Source of the DNA: Micropterus salmoides
Lineage: Eukaryota; Chordata; Actinopteri; Centrarchiformes; Centrarchidae
Assembly: GCF_014851395.1 (NCBI RefSeq)
Contig: NW_024044459.1
Location: forward strand, 18,672,664-18,736,663
Length of the DNA: 64,000 bases
Direction: 5' to 3'
Below are positions 24,299 to 36,565 of this stretch, in pieces (the stretch's first letter is position 1; each line of letters begins with the position of its first letter). The translations under genes and the position numbers were made by a program. The notes under the pieces were generated by a model. That model saw only the letters and a list, made by a program, of their open reading frames with translations, was not told the DNA's origin and did not search any database.

Positions 24299-26310
24299 AG
24301 GCGGTCCTTCTTCTCTGACATCATCACCAAAAACACTAATAATGCACGTGCCCTGTTTGCTACTGTCAACAAGCTAACCAACCCTCTGTAGCCCTCTGTG
24401 TCTGTAGCCTCTGAACTTCTATCCACCAGGGCCTGCAATGAATTTGCTTCCTTCTTCACAGACAAAATTCAAACAATTAGACAAGCAATCAGTGCCTCCA
24501 TGCCAGTAACAGGATATGTCTTGTCCCTGTGTCCACTTAAAAACAATTCATATAGCATGAGACAATTTGATTCTATTAACCATAAAAACCTGGAGGACAT
24601 AATACAACATCTGAAATCCTCCTCATGCTGCCTTGATATTCTGCCAACAGGTTTTTTCAAAAATGTGTCTAAATGCATGGCCTCAGATTTACTACAAATT
24701 GTCAACATGTCTCTCCTCTCAGGTTTTTTCCCACAGGCCCTGAAAACTGCAGTCATTAAGCCACTCTTAAAAAAGAGCAATCTAGACAGTTCACTAATGA
24801 GCAATTATAGGCCCATATCAAATCACCCATTGTTAAGTAAAATAATTGAAAAGGCTGTTTTTCAACAGCTTAGTGCTTTCTTGGCACTAAATAACTGTTT
24901 TGATGTCTTCCAGTCAGGTTTTCGACCACACCACAGCACTGAGACGGCTCTTGTTAAGGTCTTCAACAACATCCATTTGAACACTGACAGTGGCAGAATT
25001 TCAGTCTTAGTATTATTGGATCTCAGTGCTGCATTCGACACGGTCGACCACAACATATTACTAGACAGACTTGAAAACTGGGTTGGACTTTCTGGCACAG
25101 TACTAAATGGTTTGAATCCTACTTAAAGGACAGGGACTACTTTGTGTCTATAACTAATTACACATCTGAGCTGACAAAAATGACATGTGGAGTTCCCCAA
25201 GGTTCCATTCTGGGATCTCTTTTGTTTAACTTTTACATGCTTCCACTGTCTCAGATTATGAAAAACAACAAAATATGTTACCATAATTATGCAGATGACA
25301 CACAGATTTACATAACCATATCACCAGGGGACTATGATCCCATACGGGTGCTGAGTAACTGTATTGAGCAGGTCAACTATTGGATGTGCCAGAATTTTCT
25401 TCAATTAAACAAGGATAAAACATAAAACGAAGTTATTGTTTTGGGAGCCAGGGAGGAACGATTGAAAGTCAGTGCTTGACTTCAATCTGTAATGTTAAGA
25501 ACCACAAATCAAGCCAGAAATCTTGGTGTAGTCATGGACTCAGACCTGAATTTGAGGAGCCATATTAACATAATTACAAAGTCAGCCTACTATCATCTGA
25601 AGAATATATCAAGGATTAAAGGACTTATGTCTCAGCAGGACCTGGAAAAGCTTATCCATGCATTTATCTTCAGTCGACTCGACTACTGTAACAGTGTCCT
25701 CACAGGGCTCCCTAAGAAATCCATCAGAGAGCTGCAGCTTGAGTCCTCACTAAGACCAAAAAGGTGGATCACATCACTCCAGTTCTGAGGTCTTTACACT
25801 GGCTTCCTGTATGTCAAAGAATTGATTTCAAAATCCTGCTGTTAGTTTATAAAGCACTAAATGGTTTAGGGCCAAAATACATTTCCGATCTTCTGCTTCG
25901 TTACGAACCATCCAGACCTCTCAGGTCGTCTGGGGCAGGTCTGCTTTCTGTCCCCAGAGTTAAAACTAACTGCAGGTCTGCTGAAACTGTCAGTTCTTTT
26001 AAATTAAGACTGAGGACTTTTCTTTTTACCATTGCTTTTAATTAAATATTTAAGATTGATAACTTACACTGCACTGTAACTTTTACTGTCCTGTTCTCTT
26101 TTTCTTTGTTTTTAGCTTTTTATCATTGCTTTTAATTAAACATTTCCATTTAACTCTTTTAACCCTGATTGTAACACTGTAACTTTTATTATATTTTATG
26201 TTGCTTTTAAACTTTTTTATATTTCCCTGTTGCTTTTATGTTTTATGTAAAGCACTTTGAATTACCTTGTTGTTAAAATGTGCAATACAAATAAACTTGC
26301 CTTGCCTTGC
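24299..26310 (+). mobile_element. 5'-truncated L2-clade (Maui-like) non-LTR retrotransposon
   Basis: About 2.0 kb of an L2-type LINE in plus orientation. It starts inside ORF2 just before the reverse-transcriptase domain, so the endonuclease and 5' end are missing. The 3' end has the fish L2 tail 'gtaaagcactttgaattacc', then 'aatacaaataaacttg' and the CTTGC repeats (CTTGCCTTGC at 26,301-26,310). The insertion is bracketed by CTATAAAA at 24,291-24,298 and 26,311-26,318, an 8-bp duplication, within an older repeat. The coding region is broken by stops and frameshifts, so this copy is dead. Confidence 0.88.
24398..26045 (+). pseudogene. L2 ORF2 reverse transcriptase remnant (frameshifted)
   Basis: The remnant covers the RT domain and the C-terminal region of L2 ORF2. 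The first piece (24,398-25,126) carries the conserved 'SNYRPIS', 'FQSGFRPHHSTETALVKV' and 'LLDLSAAFDTVDH' segments, the last holding an RT catalytic aspartate. A frame change near 25,115 leads to the next piece (25,144-25,425) with 'GVPQGSILGSLLF' and the YADD active-site box. A stop (near 25,423) precedes the third piece (25,492-25,788, 'SRLDYCNSVLTGLP'). A further frame shift leads to the last piece (25,764-26,045, 'ITPVLRSLHWLPV', 'FKLRLRTFLF'). The key residues are readable, but at least two frameshifts and several stops make it non-functional. Confidence 0.88.
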
Positions 26311-26420
26311 CTATAAAATGTCAAAACAAATTGTGGAAAATACCATCACCATGTCAGGGAGATCATCTTCAAACACCTTCTTTTGTCAGTTCAAAATCAA
26401 AATATATATGTACAACGATT
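26311..26420. repeat. right fragment of the repeat split by the L2 insertion
   Basis: Begins with CTATAAAA, the second copy of the target duplication. It continues 'tgtcaaaacaaattgtggaa', which is the expected continuation of the fragment ending at 24,298. The far end is decayed. Confidence 0.55.
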
Positions 26421-27500
26421 TAAAGGTACAATGTGTAAGAATCTAGATACTCTTTACCAGTCAAAATCCAAAACAATAGGGTGCAGCATGCAGTTAGTTA
26501 ATTAGCTCAGTTAGCCATGCAGCTAAATATTAGCTGACTGAGTCTGGAATGGGCATCAGCACAGGAGCCAGGGAAGCTGGCAACAGAATTGGTGAACATG
26601 TAACCAGTGAACACGGCTGGACGGGGACCAAACGCAGCCTCCGAGACCGACGAAGTCCAGGAGGCCAGGTGATTTACTGCGACTCTGACCAGGACTCTGA
26701 ATCCGGGGACAACAAAGACATGGTGGGTCCAGGTAAGAACAGGAGAGGCGTCAAGTGGGAGAGGAGCGAGGGGGAGGTCAGGCATTGGTGATGGGAATTA
26801 CGTTTCTTTAAAAGGAGCCAGGTCTTGTGGCTCCCAAATGGCTCTTCATTTAATACCGCTTCTGCTGGTACTTTCTTATTTGTAGCAAGAAATAAATATG
26901 TAAGATTCTTTATCTCATATTGATGGATAAAGAATTTGATATCTCATGACTACCCTGTGTCAATAACACCCTACTATTGAAAATCAAATTGTATGGTATG
27001 GTTGTATGGTTGTATGAATATCACAACTCTATATAGACACATACTGTATATTTTAATTAGTAAAAGTAATTATTGTAATTATCTCATTGTCATGCTGTCT
27101 TTTTTCTTTTCGGGGGTATTCTGACCAAACCTGAGTTGGTGATTGTTGGAACAGAACCAAGGAGGTTTTGGTGAGTTTTATTTTGTTTCTGTGGAGTTTG
27201 ACTGAAGTGTGTGTTTTGCTATGAGTTAACAAAGCAATTAGTTTGGTGACAGAGAGAAACTTGAATTAATAAAGCGTAAGGTTGTATTTTTCTGTTTGAT
27301 AAGGTATATGAATATTTGAGATGTATGAATATTTCCTTTCTTGACATTTTGTGTGTTTATTTTGTTTATTTAATAGACAATAAAAGCTAAGAGAGGTTGA
27401 GTAACGTAACAAACTCGCCTCTTGCACACATCTCCCAGCTGAAAATTAACGGGGGGGCTGGTTAGCATGCTAACTTCAGTAGATATCTCTGCAACACAAT
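26421..27500. repeat. probable degenerate DNA-transposon-like repeat, unclassified
   Basis: Starts with 'aaaggtacaatgtgtaagaa' and includes 'ctggttagcatgctaacttc' followed by 'gatatctctgcaacacaata' near the right end. I associate both with abundant teleost interspersed repeats. The open frames inside have no recognisable transposase. Boundaries are approximate, and more than one element may be involved. Confidence 0.35.
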
Positions 27501-28176
27501 ACATAGACGTTTTTGACACGATGTCAGAAGTTCTTCACATTCTGTTGATAATGTTAGTTAATTTTTTTTTACTAATTTTCCTCAGAGTGCTTTACTTTAC
27601 TTTACTTTCTGACAAACATAGATCACACCCTGCATCCTTACACCCTGAAAAAAAGAATATCCCTTTGACAGGACAGACAAACAAGTAGTCATAGTATAAT
27701 TACAAGAAACAGAATGAGATTATTAAGTAAATAAAGAATAATTCAATTGAATATAATATCTTAAATATTGGCTCTCTGAGATGTCTTTAGGTAACCATGA
27801 AAAATCGTCATAGATATTGATTTCTAAGAGTGGAGTTACTCCAAATATAGACAGAGGCATTTTTGCGGTTTCAAGCTTTCTGTTTTACGTTAAAACCCAT
27901 CACCAGGAGCAGGTAGAGGTGACAGAAAACAACAGCTAAAAATACCAGGCGTGCCAGCTGTTTCCTGTCACCTTTACCCGCTCTTATATGTTTTAGATAT
28001 CAGTTTATCTCTAGGTATTGACTCAACTGTTCAATATTCTGCTCTCTTCGCCAGATTTCCTTTTTTATCTGCCCAAAGCTATGAAGTTTGTGTCGGTCTA
28101 TATGTGCATGAATTGTGGAATGAGTCACTGTGCTTCTGGGATGGGTGTTTGCCTCTTGTCAAAGTGTGCACGGATT

Positions 28177-28516
28177 TTTAATGAGAACCTATTATACTGA
28201 ATTTTCAGTCCTATATTGTAGTTCTATGCCTCCTGTATGGTAGTTTTGCATGATTCAAAGTTAAAAAAATATATTTTCTATTTTATACTGGCCCTTCATG
28301 CAGTCCCTCATTGCAGCCTTTGTCTGAAACAAGCTGTAGATGTCTCTTCTCTTCTTCTCCTGTCTCTTCAAGACAACTTAAGGTTTTGGTTCACATGGAT
28401 TTCTATGTGTTTACCTCATTGTTTGAAGCTTTGGCCACGTTTAACATGAACATCTGACATTGTAACATTATAGATATGACAGAAAATCTGGAAAAGCATA
28501 ATAGGTTGCCTTTACA
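28177..28516. mobile_element. MITE with AACCTATTAT inverted ends
   Basis: The left end AACCTATTAT (28,186-28,195) and right end ATAATAGGTT (28,498-28,507) are perfect 10-bp inverted repeats. The similarity extends outward to T/A-rich ends (TTTTAATGAG and GCCTTTACAG), giving a unit of about 340 bp. The right part 'tctggaaaagcataataggt' is a phrase I know from a common fish short DNA transposon. No transposase is encoded. A TTAA-type target is suggested by the ends but not proven. Confidence 0.65.
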
Positions 28517-28519
28517 GAC

Positions 28520-30680
28520 CATGTGCCCTTCTGAATGCACATGTTGCACCTGAAAAAATAACTTAGTTAAAATAAAGTTAAACTGGGCAGCACAGTGAAT
28601 GTGATAGGTGGACTAGAACACACCCAGAAACTGCTGTTCAGCCAGATTGATCTGCCACATTACAAAACATCCCTCCTCCTTTCTCTGCATCCCTACTTTC
28701 TGCTCCCACCTCTTCTGATCAGAGTATTGATCCTGGACCAGTCGATCGGTTGCTACTCTGATCTGGGCCGGGCCAATTACTTCAGTGAGTCACAGTGATT
28801 ATTTTATGTCTAGATCAATCGACACCGATACAGGCACAGGGGCTGCGGACGGGGCCAGGGGAACAACTGACTATTCACATCAACAGCACATTTGTGAAAT
28901 AACAAGTGTCGTTGAAGGATCCTGTGCTTAGTCTCTCGAATGTAATTGTTTCATCAGGCCATCAAACTTCCACAGAGTACATTTCTGTGGCAGGTAAATT
29001 CAAGGCCTGCAGAGGGTGTTTAGACGTTTTGACAAACAAACTGATAAAGTGTGGAGAGACTGAGACAGCACTACAGCCATTTCTTACAGCCCATACCAAA
29101 CACACGCACATGCAAATCCATCACATACAGGTTAGTGCTTAAATCTCAGCCTGTGGCATTGGTTTGACATTGTACAGGTCATTAAAGGAAAACTAGTACT
29201 AATCGAAGGTAAATCTATTTATGTTGATAGTATTCATGGGCAATCTTCCCATAACATTGATCAACACAGTTTGTCTAATAGGAAAATAATAAACAATTAC
29301 TCCTGCAGACGAGAAGGGTAATTGATTTTCTTCTGTAAATTACTACCACCATCAGGCCTGCGTACACAGAAAGGTGATCATCTGCATAAAATCAATGGGA
29401 TATGATGCTATCTGTATGATAATCATGGACTATAACCAAGGAGCCTTCATTAGCTGCAGGGAGAGAAAGGAACATGGGAGGGTAAAACAAAGAGACAGAC
29501 AAACCAAGCAAACAGATGTAAAGACACCTGTCCTCTTAATAAATCTAGTCTGTGTCAATGCTGGAGGAGAAATCTTCAACATCAGAGCACAATCTTAGCT
29601 CTAGAATCAGCGCAGCATAGATTGTTTATGGCATTTATGAAATTGTTAGACGCTTTGGACCAGATCTGAGCACCACAATGCTCTCATTTGTTGAGTTTCT
29701 CTTGGGAAAAAAAAAACTCCAGTCACACTCCAGTCAAACAAATGTATGAATACCAACTCCTGAAATAGTAGAGACGAAGGCTGCATTAAATCTCTCTGAT
29801 TAATTTTTGATGGGTGCTCACACCACCCCTGGTGTTCCCAGCCAGACACTGACTTATGGTGACTGGTAAGCCCACCACTGGACAGCTGTATGTATGATTG
29901 TGTGCAGGCCTCCAAATCAATATCGCCACCAATATTAATAGCACCGCATACGTCAGCAGGCGAGGATCTTCCTGCAACAAGGACATAAAATGAATGGAAT
30001 GGATACGACTCACTAACACAAGCAGTTACTTAATTCAACAAGACCAGAACAAAAAAATTGTATGTGTTTTTTTTTCTCTCTCCCTTTTTGTTACAACACG
30101 TAAATTGATCTCTGTTAATGTTTTCCTGACAAGCAACTTGTTCGTGTGAACAATGACTGTTAGTAAGTGAATTTGGGGGTTTTAGCAACCTGGAGTGAGT
30201 TTACATTCTACAATTAAAATATGTACACATGTTAAGTGTTTAATAAGCTTAATTAAGCATTTGCAGACTCGAGTTTTAGGCCAATAAAATAATTTAATCA
30301 ATAAAGGTTTCATCCTTTCCGCCCCACAAAATGTATTCCTGGAGAAGGATTTGAAACCGCATTTAGACTTTAATGTTACAAAATTAAATTTACAGCAAGT
30401 GTAATTGAACAGTTAACTGCATAAATAAAAATTCAAACAAAAAATAATTTGCGGGGCACTCATGAGCTTAGTATTTCTAAAATCTTGGCCGCGCAGGACT
30501 TACAAAGTGTCTGATTTTGACTTTGGAGACTGCGGTTTGCACGTGGTCTCCTACCAAAAGTCAATATTTTTCTTTTAAACATGTGCACAAGCTTTCCTTA
30601 ACCTCAACCAAGTAGCTTCAGTTGGACACATACAGCTACTGCAGGGCCTGGTTAACCCACGATCTCTGTGTATTATCATC
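28520..30680. other. non-coding, mostly unrecognised
   Basis: No gene seen. 29,140-29,350 has some homeodomain-like words (TAATTGATTTTC near 29,320) and could be regulatory. 30,490-30,690 resembles a decayed interspersed repeat ('ttggagactgcggtttgcac') but I cannot classify it. Confidence 0.4.
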
Positions 30681-30689
30681 ATAGAGTAT

Positions 30690-30790
30690 GGTCTAGACCT
30701 GCTCTTTTATGAAAAGCGCTGTGAGATAACTGTTGTTGTGATTTGGCGCTATATAAATAAAATTGAAATTGAAATTGAAATTGAAATTAT
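30690..30790 (+). mobile_element. non-LTR retroelement 3' tail with (TTGAAA)n
   Basis: Contains 'gaaaagcgctgtgagataac' and 'gttgtgatttggcgctatat' followed by 'aaataaaattgaaa' and four to five TTGAAA units ending near 30,788. The 'ggcgctatataaataaaatt' signature is the conserved 3' end shared by fish LINE/SINE families. Only the tail is present, so it is a heavily 5'-truncated insertion. Confidence 0.65.
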
Positions 30791-32242
30791 TGGGTCAGTC
30801 AACTCTAACTACCTTCCGCCTTCACGTAGAGACCCTGTAAACAAGCAGTACTACCTACTAGTATGCCCGTTTAGTTTTAGTAATTAAAATGCCTTTTCTT
30901 TTTATTCAACAGTATGCTACATGTGAAGTATCGCCCAACAAAAATTACTGTTTAGAAGTTGATTTTGATGCAAGACTCATTATCTGGCCTTCATTGCTGT
31001 AGATGTGCATACAAATACGATTTACTAAAGTACAAGAAACCCAGTGACCGTGAACCTGAGGCCAGTTCATCTGGGGCAGTTGCCTGGTTTGCCTGGTTCA
31101 TAATCAAGCAGATAATAATCCAGAAACTACACTGTGTGTAGACTTTAAGACAAGTAAGTGGGTTAGACAGTGGAGCACAACCGGCAGGAAGACCGAGAGC
31201 TTTTAGTGCGATTACTTTACTGTACCTCCATATGTCTATAAATCACCGTCATTCTTGTCTATTTAGAAGCTAAACACAGACATACTGTATAATGAATCTA
31301 TTTTAGACCAAGAAGGCACTCAAACCCTTTTCATTCTGTGTTCACTGAGGAAGATGTGGTACACAATTTCACTAGAGCCTAAAACCAAATACAGGCCTTT
31401 TCAATAATAAAGGCTTTGGGCTTTTAAAGGTGAGAGAATGAGTAGCTGGAGACAAACAGCAAAGAAGAGGCTTTCAGTATATTAGCTTCTCAAATCAAAT
31501 CACAGTGAAAGGAAGACAGAACCAGCATTTAACATAGTAAGGAGCCCTGGACAGAGATGAATAAAGTGAATGCTCTGTTTGAATCTGTCCTACCTTAATA
31601 GATTTTAGTGGCCTATGGTTAAGTGAAGTGCGATAACACTTGATAACCACATTAGCATGGGATTCTTTTTTAGAGTATAGAGAGGGCTTAGCCCATTTAC
31701 ATTCTCCACTTACATTACTGCTGTAAATAGCACAGAAGGAAATTATAACCTCTGGCACACTCAGACTGTAGCCTGTTATCAAATTATACTGATTTATTAA
31801 AACTAGTTAATTTGAGACACCAAGTGCAATTAAAAGGTACACATGTAGTGGCCACTATCGATGGCCAACATGTCACTTCACACTGAAGCCAAGTTTGCAG
31901 GTTTGGTTTTAGCGAATGTACAGCTGGATTATAGTTGTTGAAGAAGTAGCTTTGTCCAGATTGATGTCCTGCTTCCGTCATGACCGGCTGGAAGGATGGG
32001 ATCACTCAATACTAATCAACAGGCTGGACACGAGCTGGTCTTTATCACTTTGTCCCCTTTATATGACTCCCAACCTTGGCTGCGCGACCAGTTGCCTGAT
32101 TTCTCATTTTGTTGCACTGCGACTGACAGTGAGCGGCTCTGATTGAGGGGATCCATTAGGGATCAGCCTGAGGAAAGCCTGTTTGATGGATGAGACCAGC
32201 AGTCACCTTCAGAGCTTGCTAACAACACCTGTATCCTCTCTG
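30791..32242. other. non-coding, nothing recognised
   Basis: No gene or classified repeat seen. Open frames are short and without known domains. Confidence 0.45.

Positions 32243-32282
<40 letters not shown>
32243..32282. repeat. (CA)n microsatellite
   Basis: Pure CA run of about 40 bp. Confidence 0.95.
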
Positions 32283-32284
<2 letters not shown>

Positions 32285-32289
32285 TTGCT

Positions 32290-35200
32290 GACATATAACA
32301 ATTCACACATAGTGAATTGTGCAGAGTGAGTGACAGAGAGATTTAAAAAGACAAACATCTATACCATCTTATCAGCAGCAACTGCTCAGTTCAACCTGTA
32401 GCCAAAACATAACTGGTGAAACTACACTTGTGAAACAAAGGAGCTACTTTGCAGTAAAACCTCTTTAGTCAAAGCCTGATTTACATTTGGAGATACTTGA
32501 CAGAAAAATGTATCTGACCATTTACAAGTTTCACTACTCAAGTCAAGCAATAATATTGAAGTGCTTCAAGGAAGGTAAAATAAGTTTTATGTTTTCATAC
32601 TTCAACATCCAAAAAATATTCAGACCATCTGTTAAAAAGTATTTCAGGGACATGGCTGAAAAATAGATACTGCACACAGAGAGCTGCCTAAAAATAAAAA
32701 AGCAGCATGTGGAAGATATGTATATATATATATATATATACACACAAAGCCAGTTGAAGTACAGGAAAAGAAGGCACTTCAAATCAACTTATCCAACATG
32801 GACTAAACACATACTCTTGATGGCCATTCCCTAAAGATGCTGTACCTACAACAAAGAAACTTAAATACTTCAAATCAATAATATTAACAAATGAAACATA
32901 AAGTGTACAATTTATAGAATAAACTGAAACATATTAAAACCCTGTTAAATTATAAAAATAACTATTTAATAAATAATTAAAAACATAAGTATGAATCAAT
33001 GTTAAAACAGGTTTGTTACACCGTATCTGCTTTTTGTCATGTCTTTGGCCCTAACTTGGTGTAATTCAGAGCATTCCTTCCAGCACCAGATGGAAAATGG
33101 CCAATACTTGAGGAAACCATTTTATTTTTAATTTTATTTTTAATTTTTTTACTTTAAAAAAATGGGTCACACACACTAATGGCATTATATATGTGGAAGC
33201 ATGATTGATAAGAAACCACAACTGTTTGTTCTAGTTTATGTGGTGGTGGAGAAAGAAATCACCACAGCCTGTTGCCAGCTGCATGTAACTGGCAGTGTTT
33301 TGAATTGTCATTAAAAAATGTAAGATCAGCTGACAGGCTGCTGAAGCAGGTTAGCCTTCTTTTCAAAACAGTCCTTGAATAAATCTTCAAATTATATATT
33401 AAAAGACATCTTTATTCCCCCTTTAAGTGGCAGTTGTTTTCTCCACTCAGCATTATACAGTATGTATAGGAGCATACCATTGTATGTAAACACCTATGTG
33501 TGCGAGTCTACTCGTGTTGATGTGAATAGTCTTTTCTCTTCTAGCAGGCTAATTGCTCTCAGCAGTATTATCTTATTAGGGCCTATCAGCATTTGACATT
33601 TAAATACAGAGCTGCTAAAAGCCTCTCTGCTTATTTAATATTAACATTACCATCCATCACATCCTCCAGAGAGGCAGGGCAGGCACGGGCCTTGGACTTG
33701 TTAGCTCCTTTTCTCCTGACTCCCTGCTCTTGAAGCTTCTAGGTAATTTTTTCTTCAATCACCAATTGATGCATTTAATAAGAATAATGTTTTTAATAGC
33801 TATAGGGAGAGCACCATCATATCACATGCACAGTCAATGAAGATTGTATGAAATAAGGAGGGAATGCCGTGATGAGTGAAGGTAAGCAGGAAGGTGAAAT
33901 GGAGGATGAGAGAAGGAAGAGAGACGAGGAATGTGAGAGGGTGACAGAGAGGGAGGAAGGTCAGCACAGCGGTGTTAGAGAGAGAAGGTAGAGCCTGATG
34001 GGCACCAAATGAACAAATTATGACGGGCTCCATTTTGCAGGATGGGGTCACCCCCCCCAATCCCACCCTCTCCTCTCTCCTCCACTCCTCCTCTCCTCTC
34101 TTCTCTTCTCTCTCTGACAGTTCAATTTCCCCCTCTCGCCTCCCTGCTCCTGCCTGCTAATTGTGAGTGAAGCCTTATCATTGGGCCCCCCATCCACCCA
34201 CGGTCCGAGGTATCGCAGTGTCTGAGAGAGGAGACTGGAATGTCAAAATGTTATCTGAGACAGCAAACAGCCAGAGAGACGGAGGTCACACACAATAAGA
34301 CCGGACGTTCATCTGAATGCACAAGCACAGGCATGCCACCTCTCACAGGATGTGCAGACAAAAAGACAAGGAAACACTGCAGTACATTTGTGTGTAGAAA
34401 ACACAATTCATAAATTCAGAGTTTAAATTCTATTTTCTTACCCTTCTGTAAATGTGGGATGGAAATGATCTTCACACTTTGTTTTTTAGGGTTAAGCTTC
34501 TTCTTGTCAGTGGTCTGAAACACTTGTGGCAGCAAAGGTGTCAATCAAATACAATCATTAGAAAACACCTCTGTTACACCTGTAGCAATAAAACTCAGAT
34601 CCAATAGATTCTGTTCTAAAAAATATTGGATTTTGAGACTAAGAAATCAAACTTACGCATTCACAGTAGCATAAAATTCTTGGAGCCGAATTGATTCACG
34701 GGCTTCTTAAAAAATGCCTGAATGGTGGATGTACTGGTGTCTCATTGGGTAAAACCCACACCATCACATACACACACTCCTCTACTCCAATCTTGGCTGA
34801 GAGCACTTGACTCATGTGTGCAAAGTGGAGCTAAGGCATGTTATTTACAGACTAGAGGAGGCCAGGTTTAAATGACACTTGAGGATAAAGCTCATCTCAC
34901 ACCAGTGCTCAGCTCTCTGTCTCTACTTTGTCATTTGAAATTGAAGCATTGCCAAAGAGCATTTGCTCACAGTTGCCTTTTTCGTCGCACTGTTCCCTCT
35001 GTTCATATGAGACAGATAGACAAACAAGCTGGGAGATATGAGGCAATCTTCACTCTGTGGGGAGCAGCTGGCTGTCGGATAGGTTGGGGTTTAAAGTGCT
35101 TTAGTGGTCACCTGATAGGGCTGATCTAAGGTCAGAATAATCTGAATGCAGGAGGAACTATCAGGGGCGACACAGGACAGAATCACTGATCCCAAACGTC

Positions 35201-35759
35201 CCCCATCACAGAAAGCTAGATGGAGGGTAAGAACGGGATGGAGGGGAGAAAATTCAGAGCAAAAGTGGCAGACAGTGCTCATCTATATTCCAACACTGGT
35301 AATGAGGGTTAATTCATTGGTTAAGGATTAACAAGGTGCAAGAGTATGATAGGCAAGCAGTTGCCTTCTCAAATATAAGTTTAAATCAACCCCATTATGT
35401 GTGATGTAATTTCAGCTCCAGAGCCCCGCCTAGTGGGAAAGTAATTACGCCACGACTTCAGGGACTCTTCTTAAAGTAAAACTACAAACCTGCAGTTCAC
35501 TGACAAAAATGAGAGATGGTCAATTGCTATGTCAGTTCTTTTCATTGTCTCCTTCCTTAAGACGATATGTCACTTCATAAGTCACGCCAACATCGCACAT
35601 TGTGCAATAAAGTCAGTGCGAAAGTCATTTAACCCAATGAAGTTTTCAGAATAAAGTGTGTAAGGGGATTAGATGCACTGATCTTTACATATTAAATATT
35701 CTATATGTGTGCCACATATAAAGGGTGAACCAGCATTACCATTGTGATTTCACAGCATT
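32290..35759. other. non-coding with small repeats
   Basis: A (TA)n run lies at 32,719-32,740, a T/A-rich ATTTT stretch at 33,121-33,150, and a purine tract at 33,870-33,990 followed by a pyrimidine tract at 34,050-34,150. 33,540-33,660 has homeodomain-like words ('gctaattgctctcagcag', TTTAAT, TAATATTAAC). No gene seen. Confidence 0.45.
32719..32740. repeat. (TA)n microsatellite
   Basis: TA run of 22 bp passing into a short CA run. Confidence 0.9.
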
Positions 35760-35772
35760 ATAAAATATATTG

Positions 35773-36060
35773 TTGTGGCACGGTGGTGCAGTGGTTAGCA
35801 CTGTTGCCTCACAGCAAGAAGGCCTTTCTGTGTGGAGTTTGCATGTTGTCCGCATGGGCTTTCTCCGGGTGCTCTGGCTTCCTCCCACCGTCCAAAGACA
35901 TGCGGACTGGGTTAATTGGCGACTCCTTAGGTGTGCGTGTGCATGTTTTTTTGTCTCTGTGTGGCCCTACAATGGACTGGCGACCTGTCCAGGGTGTACC
36001 CTGCCTTTCGCCCAGCTGGGATTGGCTCCAGCCCCCCGCAACCCTGTTGACAATGGATGG
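35773..36060 (+). mobile_element. tRNA-like fish SINE with perfect 13-bp target duplication
   Basis: Begins 'ggcacggtggtgcagtggtt', an A-box-like head of the widespread teleost tRNA-derived SINE type (Mermaid/DANA-like). It continues 'gtgtggagtttgcatgttgt', 'ggcttcctcccaccgtccaa', 'gactggcgacctgtccaggg' and ends 'aatggatgg'. The usual B-box segment after 'cacagcaagaagg' is absent, so the copy has an internal deletion or comes from a deleted subfamily. The sequence ATAAAATATATTG occurs immediately on both sides (35,760-35,772 and 36,061-36,073). Confidence 0.82.
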
Positions 36061-36565
36061 ATAAAATATATTGCTTCTACTGTGATTACACCCTACATGC
36101 ATATCAGCTTAACAGCAGGGTGTAGAACATCCAGGAAGGCATGCAGGTAATACAGGTTATATGCAGACTATGCTTTAGTAATGCAATTTATAATCAGTGG
36201 ATTTTAAACTGCTGTTTTTTCAGCTCTTGGTTTTCCAATATTGTGAGAATTAAAGAGGTGGTATTATGCATTTTGGCTTTTTCCCTCTCCTTTACAGAGT
36301 TATATCTCTTTTTTGTGCATGGAACAGGTTTGCAAAGTGAAAAAGCCCAAAGTCCAGCCCAAAGGGAGTTCCCATCTCCCACAGAAAGCTCTGCTCTGAA
36401 CTGCTTGAAAACAACTGGTTTGTAGTCCAGCCCTTCACTTCCTTTACTTGTGATGTCACAATGAAAACGCGCCATAAAGCTTGCCAAGTGGCTAGCGGGG
36501 GTCAGTCACGCCCTCAAACCAAGTTAGTCTGAGCAGAGGCCCTTTGGCTCGAATGGCCTTTCTTT

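Noticed and set aside
26540..26791. GC-richer open frames on both strands that look like a possible exon with a GTAAGA donor
   Set aside because: Embedded between fragments I associate with dispersed repeats and without a recognisable protein; more likely repeat sequence.
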